DNA from: CAZPQV01 sp964588705
GTDB taxonomy: Bacteria; Bacteroidota; Bacteroidia; Flavobacteriales; Weeksellaceae
DNA: 15,322 nt
Direction: 5' to 3'
Assembly: GCA_964588705.1 (NCBI GenBank)
Contig: CAZPQV010000052.1
Location: 1-15,322 of the forward strand
Part shown: positions 1 to 5,989 of the stretch, one piece after another
Position numbering within the stretch: the first letter of the stretch is position 1
Layout of the letters: each line of letters starts with the position of its first letter
Position numbers and translations under genes: made by a program
Notes under the pieces: generated by a model
Told to the model about the DNA's origin: nothing
Seen by the model: only the letters and a program-made list of their open reading frames with translations
Databases searched by the model: none

Positions 1-33
1 ATAACCGTAGTTCCAGTTATCGTAATAATGGGT

Positions 34-372
34 TTAGTTTCCGGCATAAGTTCCCCAATCGGAAGATTCACCTTCGTTCGACCAGTTTTCGTTTTTATAA
101 CGGTTCTTTTTTGCCATCTGGTTATTTTGGCTTTTCTGAAGAACAGAAGTGGAGTCTTGATAATCGTAGTATTCACCAACCTTATTACCACCTTGTTCCA
201 TCACCATACCTTCAGGTAATGTATCGGTATTTGGGTCATAATATACGCCGTCAGTTTCAGAGTAACCTCCGGTATAAACACCACAAGAAGCTAAAATCAA
301 ACCTCCTGAAACTGCTAAAACCACTCTGGACTTTAGCAATCCGAATAAGTTTTTATGTATATTTTTTTTCAT
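34..372 (-). CDS. Small lipoprotein of unknown function, possibly cut short by an in-frame stop
   Basis: Predicted 112-aa lipoprotein. Residues 1-30 form a long, positively charged export signal (KKNIHKN, then a hydrophobic stretch) ending in a lipobox LASC, with Cys30 as the likely lipidated residue. The mature part is polar and rich in Tyr, Asn, Gly and Ser, with no fold I recognise. The stop is TAA at positions 36-34. Reading on in the same frame from 33 to 1 gives eleven more sense codons (THYYDNWNYGY) of the same Tyr/Asn/Trp-rich character, up to the window edge. The gene may therefore be longer in relatives and carry a nonsense mutation or base error here; CAA or GAA to TAA would be one change. 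It diverges from proS. Function unknown, probably cell-envelope. Confidence 0.7.
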   Translation of the reverse strand: MKKNIHKNLFGLLKSRVVLAVSGGLILASCGVYTGGYSETDGVYYDPNTDTLPEGMVMEQGGNKVGEYYDYQDSTSVLQKSQNNQMAKKNRYKNENWSNEGESSDWGTYAGN

Positions 373-400
373 AATGATTTAGAAAAAGTTTAATTTAAAT

Positions 401-417
401 TATATTTGCAAATTATA
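401..417. promoter_or_regulatory. Candidate promoter element between the lipoprotein gene and proS, quasi-palindromic
   Basis: TATATTTG at 401-408 matches the Bacteroidota -7 consensus TAnnTTTG and points toward proS. The 17-bp block is nearly its own reverse complement around TTTGCAAA (405-412), giving a related but imperfect element (TATAATTTG) on the minus strand toward the lipoprotein gene. No clear TTG -33 element is visible for either direction. Seen: the motif and symmetry. Inferred: divergent transcription from here, which would give proS a leader of about 100 nt. Confidence 0.4.
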
Positions 418-516
418 CCAAAAGTGTTCCATTTATCGGTATATTCACCACGTAAATTTACACTTTTTTATTTAGATGTCGGTGCCGGCAGAAAGTTAAA
501 TCAAGATTCAAAAATA

Positions 517-1992
517 ATGGCAAAACTAACTTCGAGAAGCGAAGATTACAGCAAATGGTACAACGAATTGGTTGTAAAAGCGGATTTAGCAGAAAACTCA
601 GGAGTGCGCGGATGTATGGTGATAAAACCTTACGGATACGCCATCTGGGAGAAAATGCGTGATGAACTGGACAGGATGTTCAAGGAAACAGGACATCAGA
701 ATGCTTATTTCCCCATCTTCATCCCCAAAAGTTATTTCGAAGCCGAAGAAAAAAACGCAGAAGGATTTGCCAAGGAATGTGCTGTAGTAACGCATTATCG
801 CCTGAAAAACGATCCTGATAATCCTCAGAAATTAATGGTGGATCCGGAAGCAAAATTAGAAGAGGAACTCATCGTTCGTCCAACTTCGGAAGCCATCATT
901 TGGAATACTTATAAGAGCTGGATTCAGTCTTACAGAGATTTACCAATCCTCATCAACCAATGGGCAAACGTTGTGCGTTGGGAAATGAGAACAAGACTGT
1001 TTCTTAGAACCGCTGAATTCCTTTGGCAGGAAGGTCATACCGCACATTCAACAAAAGCGGAAGCGATTGAAGAAACCGAAAGAATGCTTGAAGTCTATGC
1101 AACTTTCGCTGAAAAATTTATGGCAATGCCTGTTATCAGAGGGTTTAAAACACCTTCGGAAAGATTTGCCGGTGCAGAAGAAACTTATTGTATTGAAGCC
1201 ATGATGCAGGATGGAAAAGCGCTTCAAGCAGGGACTTCACATTTTTTAGGGCAGAATTTCGCAGAAGCATTCGATGTAAAATTCACTAACAAGGAAGGTA
1301 AAATGGAGTATGCTTGGGCAACATCTTGGGGAGTTTCCACGAGATTAATTGGCGCTCTTATCATGGCACATTCCGACGATAACGGTTTGGTGCTTCCTCC
1401 AACTTTGGCCCCAATTCAGGTGGTAATTGTTCCGATTTTTAAGGGAGAAGAACAGTTGAAACAGATTGATGAGGTTGCTTATGAAATTCAGAAAAAACTG
1501 AAAGCAAAAGGTATTTCCGTAAAATACGACAACGATGATCAAAACAAACCGGGCTGGAAGTTTGCAGAGTATGAATTGAAAGGTGTACCTGTAAGAATTG
1601 CTTTAGGCGCAAGAGACCTTGAAAACAAAACCGTTGAAATCGCCAGAAGAGATACCCTTACCAAAGAAACACAACCGCTTGAAGGTGTTGAAAATTATAT
1701 TGAGGAACTTCTGAAAACCATTCAGGACGACAGCTTTTATAAAGCCCTAAAATATAGAGAAGAAAATATCGCTGAGCTTGACACATATGACGAATTCAAG
1801 AAGGTTCTTGAAGAAAAAGGTGGCTTCATTTCAGCACATTGGGACGGAACCGCAGAAGAGGAAGAACAAATTAAAGAAGAAACAAAAGCCACCATCAGGT
1901 GTATTCCTTTAGATGCAAAAGAGGAACCTGGAGTTTCAATGGTTTCAGGAAAACCTTCAAGTAAAAGAGTAATCTTTGCGAAGGCCTATTAA
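517..1992 (+). CDS. proS: Proline--tRNA ligase (class II aaRS, archaeal/eukaryotic-type)
   Basis: Charges tRNA-Pro with proline in the cytoplasm. The 491-aa length is that of the short archaeal-type ProRS without the bacterial editing insertion. Using ATG 517 as residue 1: RPTSE at about 121-125, class II motif 2 region with VRWEMRTR followed by RTAEFLWQEGHTAH at about 164-177, the TSHFLGQNF segment at about 240-248, and motif 3 with SWGVSTRLIGA at about 270-280. An anticodon-binding domain and the type-specific C-terminal domain follow, ending in the typical terminal Tyr (FAKAY). The C-terminal domain keeps one Cys (about 462), so the Cys4 zinc site of some relatives is absent. The frame is open back to a TTG at 406, but that TTG lies in the candidate -7 element and the extra residues do not resemble ProRS; MAKLTSRSEDYS is the expected start. 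A terminator hairpin follows. Confidence 0.96.
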   Translation: MAKLTSRSEDYSKWYNELVVKADLAENSGVRGCMVIKPYGYAIWEKMRDELDRMFKETGHQNAYFPIFIPKSYFEAEEKNAEGFAKECAVVTHYRLKNDPDNPQKLMVDPEAKLEEELIVRPTSEAIIWNTYKSWIQSYRDLPILINQWANVVRWEMRTRLFLRTAEFLWQEGHTAHSTKAEAIEETERMLEVYATFAEKFMAMPVIRGFKTPSERFAGAEETYCIEAMMQDGKALQAGTSHFLGQNFAEAFDVKFTNKEGKMEYAWATSWGVSTRLIGALIMAHSDDNGLVLPPTLAPIQVVIVPIFKGEEQLKQIDEVAYEIQKKLKAKGISVKYDNDDQNKPGWKFAEYELKGVPVRIALGARDLENKTVEIARRDTLTKETQPLEGVENYIEELLKTIQDDSFYKALKYREENIAELDTYDEFKKVLEEKGGFISAHWDGTAEEEEQIKEETKATIRCIPLDAKEEPGVSMVSGKPSSKRVIFAKAY

Positions 1993-2030
1993 GAGCAATA
2001 TCTACTGCAAAAAATTAAACACCAATTATT

Positions 2031-2070
2031 AATTAATCCAAATTCAACCGAGTTTGGATTAATTTTTGTT
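2031..2070 (+). terminator. Rho-independent terminator downstream of proS
   Basis: A perfect 12-bp stem pairs AATTAATCCAAA (2031-2042) with its complement (2053-2064) around a 10-nt loop. A T-rich run (TTT, G, TT) follows. It lies about 40 nt after the proS stop and before the next gene, so it separates the two transcription units. The stem is AT-rich, so efficiency is uncertain. Confidence 0.65.
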
Positions 2071-2106
2071 ACCTTTATAAGGTTAAACATATAAAATTAA
2101 ACTATT

Positions 2107-3375
2107 ATGTCTTTAAACATCATTGATCTGATAAAAGGTCAACTAGGACCTGCATTGGTGTCACAGGCTGCTACGCAACTTGGTGAAAGCGAATCTGGAA
2201 TCTCAAAAGCAATCAGCGGACTACTGCCTGCAGTAGTAGGTGGACTTGCAAACAATGCAAGCAATCCTTCGGTTTTAGATTCTATTACTGGAGCTGCTTC
2301 AAGCGGTTTACTTGGTAATCTTCTTGGAGAATCTTCTAACAACTCTTTAATTTCTACTGTACTTTCTGCAATTTTTGGAGATAAAGTAGGTGGATTGGTA
2401 AACCTTATTTCAGGATTTTCTGGAGTAAACAGCAACAATACAAGTTCACTTCTAAATCTTGTAACAGGTGCTGCTCTTGGATCTGTAGGTAAATATGCTG
2501 CAGACAACAATCTTGACAGAAGTGGACTTGCTTCTCTACTTGGAGATCAAAAAGGAATTGTTTCTACACTCCTTCCTGCCGGACTTTCTCTAGGTTCTCT
2601 TGGACTTGGTAACTGGTTTGGTGGTGATGATACTGAAAAAGTAAAAGTTACTACTTACGACGAGCCAAAAGTTGAGGTAAACAGAGGAGGATCTACCCAT
2701 GTAAACGTTGACAGAAACGACAACAACGGTGGTGGTTCTATCTGGAGATGGTTACTTCCGCTTTTACTTCTTTTACTTGCAGGATATTTCCTATGGAAAC
2801 AATGCGGTAACAAGGAAGCTACTGATGCGACTACAACCACTGAAACTGTAGACTCTGCAGTAGTTGAAGGTGATACTGCAACCGCAGTAGTTGGTGACAG
2901 AACTGTTACTGATATCGATCTGAACGGAACTGCACTTAAAGGTTTCGCAGGAGGTATGGAATCAAGAATGATTGATTTCCTTAAAGCAGGAAGCTACGAC
3001 AGCGCTGCTGATGATGAAGCTCTAAAAGATGTATGGTATGATTTTGATAACGTAAACTTCAAAATCGGTTCTTCAACTGAATTAGAAGCGGGATCTGAAA
3101 GACAAATCCAAAATCTTGCTGAAATTCTTAAAGCATTCCCAACCGCTAAAATCAAAATCGGTGGTTACACAGATAAAACCGGTAACGAAGCAGATAACGT
3201 AAAACTTTCAGACGCAAGAGCTGAGTTCATCAAAGCTGAATTAGGTAAATTAGGTGTTGGTGCTCAGGTAATCGATGCTGAAGGTTACGGTTCTCAGTTT
3301 GCAACTGTTCCTGCAGAAGCAACGAACGAAGAAAGAGCTGTTGACAGAAAAATGGCTGTAAGATTTGCAAAATAA
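2107..3375 (+). CDS. DUF937 domain plus C-terminal OmpA-like peptidoglycan-binding domain, inner-membrane anchored
   Basis: A 422-aa two-domain protein. Residues 1 to about 165 are Gly/Ser/Leu-rich helical sequence typical of DUF937 (YidB-like), with LPAVVGGLANN at 40-50. A linker leads to one strong transmembrane segment (about 212-229, WRWLLPLLLLLLAGYFLW). A Thr-rich linker and an OmpA/MotB domain (about 308-422) follow. The domain carries YDFDNVNF, then D356 (GGYTDKTG) and R371 in LSDARA. The 15-residue spacing of these two matches the diaminopimelate-contacting Asp/Arg pair of OmpA-family proteins. There is no signal peptide, so the expected topology is DUF937 in the cytoplasm and the OmpA domain in the periplasm on the cell wall. 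Codons are uniform and A/T-ending, suggesting good expression. Monocistronic, between two terminators. The role of DUF937 is unknown. Confidence 0.9.
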   Translation: MSLNIIDLIKGQLGPALVSQAATQLGESESGISKAISGLLPAVVGGLANNASNPSVLDSITGAASSGLLGNLLGESSNNSLISTVLSAIFGDKVGGLVNLISGFSGVNSNNTSSLLNLVTGAALGSVGKYAADNNLDRSGLASLLGDQKGIVSTLLPAGLSLGSLGLGNWFGGDDTEKVKVTTYDEPKVEVNRGGSTHVNVDRNDNNGGGSIWRWLLPLLLLLLAGYFLWKQCGNKEATDATTTTETVDSAVVEGDTATAVVGDRTVTDIDLNGTALKGFAGGMESRMIDFLKAGSYDSAADDEALKDVWYDFDNVNFKIGSSTELEAGSERQIQNLAEILKAFPTAKIKIGGYTDKTGNEADNVKLSDARAEFIKAELGKLGVGAQVIDAEGYGSQFATVPAEATNEERAVDRKMAVRFAK

Positions 3376-3395
3376 TCATTGAAAATCTATATAGT

Positions 3396-3425
3396 AAATC
3401 CCGTCTTTATAGGCGGGATTTTTTA
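3396..3425 (+). terminator. Rho-independent terminator after the OmpA-domain gene
   Basis: The stem AAATCCCG (3396-3403) pairs with CGGGATTT (3414-3421), extended by a T-G wobble, a C-G and a T-A pair to a TTAT loop, and is followed by a T run through 3424. It begins about 20 nt after the stop codon. Strong and typical in shape. Confidence 0.88.
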
Positions 3426-3465
3426 TTTGGAGCATTAGGATTCTCCCTTCATTAGAAATTATACA

Positions 3466-3597
3466 CCCGCTTTCCGTTATAATCTTTTGCTTTTCCTTAT
3501 ATAAAAGAAAAGCAAAAGAATTTCCGCTGCAAAACGACGAAGGAGTTTCGACGACTCCATTAAAAAAAATAAAAATATTTGATTCAATCGTGGCTAA
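3466..3597. repeat. Palindromic intergenic element (REP-like), Flavobacteriia type
   Basis: This element sits in the 400-bp gene-free spacer before mntH. Its core is a perfect 12-bp inverted repeat, CTTTTGCTTTTC (3484-3495) with GAAAAGCAAAAG (3507-3518), around an AT-rich centre. The arms are flanked by CCCGCTTTCCG (3466-3476) and TTTCCGCTGC (3521-3530). A second small hairpin follows (GGAGT 3542-3546 with ACTCC 3554-3558), and the phrase CAATCGTGGCTAAG ends near 3597. From memory, similar blocks with an AAAAG-type core between 'CGCTTTCCG' and 'TTTCCGCTGCAATCG' phrases recur between genes in flavobacterial genomes; I could not check this. The rest of the spacer (3598-3724) shows only AT-rich sequence with no ORF or structure I can support. 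Confidence 0.5.
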
Positions 3598-3724
3598 GAG
3601 AACGGTTTCTTATTCTTTTTCATGATTTCACTCTTTTTCAAAAGATCAAAGAAATGTCTTTGTTTATCCAAATAATTATTCAGTAAAAAATTCCTTGTCT
3701 ATCCTTGCGTTAATAAAAAAACTA

Positions 3725-3754
3725 TTGCGTATTAGAAAACAATTATTATTTTTG
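3725..3754 (+). promoter_or_regulatory. mntH promoter (TTG, 19 nt, TATTTTTG)
   Basis: TTG at 3725-3727, a 19-nt spacer, then TATTTTTG at 3747-3754. This matches the Bacteroidota housekeeping promoter consensus TTG-N(about 19)-TAnnTTTG exactly. Transcription would start near 3758-3760, inside the inverted repeat, giving a leader of about 17 nt before the ATG at 3776. Confidence 0.7.
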
Positions 3755-3772
3755 TTAGACGAATCTAACAAA
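3751..3772. promoter_or_regulatory. Putative metalloregulator operator (DtxR/MntR family) overlapping the mntH promoter
   Basis: A perfect inverted repeat: TTTGTTAGA (3751-3759), a 4-nt centre CGAA, then TCTAACAAA (3764-3772). The left arm contains the last four bases of the -7 element, and the centre coincides with the expected transcription start, so bound protein would block RNA polymerase. The inner TTAG-N6-CTAA pattern resembles DtxR-family (IdeR/MntR) boxes. With an Nramp manganese importer just downstream, repression by a manganese-loaded MntR-type regulator is the simplest reading. The regulator gene is not in this window. The repeat and overlap are seen; the regulator is inferred. 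Confidence 0.65.
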
Positions 3773-3775
3773 TAA

Positions 3776-5104
3776 ATGACGAATCCGTTTTCAAAACCAT
3801 GGAGATCTGAACGAAGTTCAAATTCTCTTTCCGAATCCTTTTCTTCCGTAAACGTACCGAAGTATGCCGGATTCTGGAAGAAACTTTTCGCATTCGCCGG
3901 TCCCGGACTGATGATTGCCGTTGGCTATATGGATCCCGGAAACTGGGCAACTGACATCGCTGGAGGAGCACAGTTTGGTTATGCACTGCTTGCTGTAATT
4001 CTAATTTCCAATCTTTTTGCGATGGTGTTACAGCACTTGTCTGTGAAACTTGGCGTCGTTGCTGAACGCGATTTGGCTCAGGCTTGCAAAGACCATTATC
4101 ATCCGGTGGTCAATTTTATTTTATGGTTATTTTGTGAGATTGCAATTGCCGCAATGGATTTGGCAGAAGTCTTGGGAACGGCCATTGCGCTTAATCTTCT
4201 TTTCGGAATTCCGCTCACTTGGGGTGTCGTAATTACCATTATTGATGTGTTCATCATTCTGATGCTTCAGGCAAGAGGTTTCCGCTGGCTCGAAAGTGTT
4301 GTTGGTGGATTAATCTTCGTTATTCTCATCTGTTTTGCATATCAAATCATCATTTCGAAACCGGAAATTTTCCCAATTTTAGCTGGTCTCGTTCCTCAAA
4401 AAGAAATCGTTACCAATCCTTCAATGCTCTATATTGCTATCGGGATTCTAGGCGCAACTGTAATGCCTCATAACCTTTATCTGCACAGCAGTATCGTTCA
4501 GACCAGAAACTACGAACGAACCACAGAGGGTAAACGCGAAGCGATAAAATTCGCAACCATCGACAGCACTGCTGCATTGTTTCTGGCTTTTTTCATTAAT
4601 GCAGCAATTCTCATTGTCGCGGCAGCAACTTTTCACACTACAGGAAACCACGATATTGCAGATATCCATGATGCTCATAAAATGCTGGAGCCACTTTTGG
4701 GCACAAGCTTGGCGAGCATCGCATTTGCAGTGGCACTGTTAGCGTCAGGACAAAATTCAACGCTGACAGGAACTCTTGCCGGACAAATCGTAATGGAAGG
4801 CTTTCTAAATATCCGCCTGAAACCTTGGCTACGCCGTTTGATCACCCGTTTAATTGCAGTAATACCTGCTTTATTTGTCACTATTCTTTACGGTGAGAAA
4901 GGTACAGCAGATTTATTGGTTTTAAGCCAGGTCATTCTTTCAATGCAACTGAGTTTTGCAGTGATTCCTTTGGTGATGTTTACCAACGACAAACTGAAAA
5001 TGGGTGAATTCGTTAACGCAAATTGGATGAAAATTCTGGTTTGGATTATCAGTATTATCATTATTATTCTCAATCTATATCTTCTTGTAACTGAGATTTT
5101 TTAA
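3776..5104 (+). CDS. mntH: Nramp-family divalent metal (Mn2+/Fe2+) : H+ symporter
   Basis: A 442-aa integral inner-membrane protein importing Mn2+ (and Fe2+) with protons. A polar N-terminus (1-35) is followed by about eleven hydrophobic segments. The Nramp metal-site motifs are present: DPGN at 53-56 in TM1 (D53 and N56 coordinate metal in the family) and MPH at 230-232 in TM6 (M230 is the soft ligand that favours transition metals over Mg and Ca). The consensus transport signature GQNSTLTGTLAGQIVMEGF lies at 325-343. Length and motif order are normal and no key residue is missing. The ATG lies 4 nt after the palindromic operator and about 21 nt after the -7 element; there is no internal in-frame Met before TM1, so the start is well constrained. 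It is probably monocistronic and repressed when metal is plentiful. Confidence 0.95.
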   Translation: MTNPFSKPWRSERSSNSLSESFSSVNVPKYAGFWKKLFAFAGPGLMIAVGYMDPGNWATDIAGGAQFGYALLAVILISNLFAMVLQHLSVKLGVVAERDLAQACKDHYHPVVNFILWLFCEIAIAAMDLAEVLGTAIALNLLFGIPLTWGVVITIIDVFIILMLQARGFRWLESVVGGLIFVILICFAYQIIISKPEIFPILAGLVPQKEIVTNPSMLYIAIGILGATVMPHNLYLHSSIVQTRNYERTTEGKREAIKFATIDSTAALFLAFFINAAILIVAAATFHTTGNHDIADIHDAHKMLEPLLGTSLASIAFAVALLASGQNSTLTGTLAGQIVMEGFLNIRLKPWLRRLITRLIAVIPALFVTILYGEKGTADLLVLSQVILSMQLSFAVIPLVMFTNDKLKMGEFVNANWMKILVWIISIIIIILNLYLLVTEIF

Positions 5105-5208
5105 GTAAACTCAATTTCCTACTTTTAAGGTAAGGGGCAATCAAATTCAGTTTTATTTTAATTAAATCTATTTGAATGGAATTCGATAATTTAATTACTG
5201 ATATTAGC

Positions 5209-5234
5209 GGTTCTTTTCCCATTCTGAAAGAACC
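5209..5234. repeat. Hairpin-forming inverted repeat in the mntH-grpE spacer
   Basis: GGTTCTTT (5209-5216) and AAAGAACC (5227-5234) form a perfect 8-bp stem with a 10-nt loop. It lies 104 nt after the mntH stop and lacks a T run on either side, so it is not a classic terminator, though it is the only structure available to end the mntH transcript. The rest of the 248-bp spacer is AT-rich without recognisable signals. Confidence 0.4.
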
Positions 5235-5292
5235 TCAATAAAAGAATTCTTCAAAATGGCTCCATTATTCTTCTACATAAAAATCTGACTAA

Positions 5293-5324
5293 TTGTCAAT
5301 AAACACCCTTTGGCAAAAATTTTG
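5293..5324 (+). promoter_or_regulatory. Weak candidate promoter for grpE-dnaJ
   Basis: TTG at 5293-5295, a 21-nt spacer, then AAATTTTG at 5317-5324, which differs from TAnnTTTG only in the first base. It ends 28 nt before the grpE ATG. No heat-shock repressor (CIRCE) inverted repeat is visible upstream. Confidence 0.3.
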
Positions 5325-5352
5325 AAAATTACTGTATATCAAAATTGAAATT

Positions 5353-5892
5353 ATGTCGGAAAACAATGATAAACACGAAGAAATTTTAAACGAACAGGCA
5401 GAAAATAATCAGGATATCAATCAGGAAGCAACGGAAAATGTGACAGAAACACCTTCTGCAGAAGAACTTTTGGCAGAAGAAAAAGACCGTTATATTCGTT
5501 TGTACGCTGAATTTGAAAACTACAAAAAAAGAACTGCAAAAGAAAAAATGGAGTTCTTTCAATATGCAAATCAGGATATGATGACGTCGATGCTTGCCGT
5601 TCTTGATGATTTCGAAAGAGCACTGAAAGAAATCGCAAAAAATGGTAACGAAGCAGACCTTCAGGGAGTTGAACTGATTTATCAGAAATTCAAAAGTAAA
5701 CTTTACGAAAAAGGTCTTAAGGATATTGAAGTAAAAGCAGGCGATGATTTCAATGTAGATTTTCACGAAGCAATTACACAGATTCCTTCACCTTCACCGG
5801 AATTGAAAGGTAAAATTGTAGACGTTATCGAAACCGGATATACGCTATACGACAAAGTGATCCGTTTTACAAAAGTTGTTACAGGAAACTAA
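5353..5892 (+). CDS. grpE: GrpE, nucleotide exchange factor for DnaK
   Basis: Cytoplasmic co-chaperone that releases ADP from DnaK, resetting its folding cycle. The 179 aa match the family's usual length. Residues 1-38 are acidic, Gln/Asn-rich and disordered. A long helix follows that forms the dimeric coiled coil (about 39-95, with EEKDRYIRLYAEFENYKKR and MLAVLDDFERAL). The C-terminal beta domain (about 125-179) contains the GrpE signature in variant form: VDVIETGYTLYDKVIRFTKV, matching the family GYxLxxKVIR pattern. It lies 97 bp upstream of dnaJ on the same strand, the usual grpE-dnaJ order; dnaK is not in the window. The spacing to dnaJ is filled by inverted repeats that could fold in the shared mRNA. 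Confidence 0.95.
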   Translation: MSENNDKHEEILNEQAENNQDINQEATENVTETPSAEELLAEEKDRYIRLYAEFENYKKRTAKEKMEFFQYANQDMMTSMLAVLDDFERALKEIAKNGNEADLQGVELIYQKFKSKLYEKGLKDIEVKAGDDFNVDFHEAITQIPSPSPELKGKIVDVIETGYTLYDKVIRFTKVVTGN

Positions 5893-5900
5893 ATATCAAT

Positions 5901-5952
5901 AGTGAATTCGCTTCGCGGTGAATAGTCAATTTTTGAAAATTCACCATTCACT
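5901..5952. repeat. Nested inverted repeats between grpE and dnaJ
   Basis: AGTGAAT (5901-5907) and GGTGAAT (5917-5923) are mirrored by ATTCACC (5939-5945) and ATTCACT (5946-5952), giving two nested 7-bp stems. A further ATTCACT follows at 5962-5968. There is no terminal T run, so it need not terminate; it could be an mRNA processing or stability structure between the two cistrons, or a copy of a dispersed intergenic repeat. Confidence 0.5.
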
Positions 5953-5989
5953 TTGAAAGAAATTCACTCGCAGAAATTCAGAATAAGAA

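Noticed and set aside
406..516. N-terminal extension of ProRS by 37 residues from a TTG codon
   Set aside because: The TTG lies inside a TAnnTTTG promoter element, the added residues do not look like ProRS, and the family starts at the ATG at 517.
2139..2510. Long minus-strand open frame inside the OmpA-domain gene
   Set aside because: A shadow of a codon-biased coding region; low-complexity Pro/Ser/Glu peptide with no signal.
3484..3518. Inverted repeat read as a terminator of the OmpA-domain gene
   Set aside because: A stronger terminator ends at about 3425; the arms are A/T-rich without a 3' T run.
5176..5241. A 21-codon ORF (MEFDNLITDISGS...) in the mntH-grpE spacer
   Set aside because: Too short to judge, no matching promoter element, and it spans a hairpin; it could be chance in AT-rich DNA.
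5386..5766. Minus-strand open frames opposite grpE (Phe/Cys-rich)
   Set aside because: Composition is the complement of Lys/Glu-rich GrpE codons; not a plausible protein.
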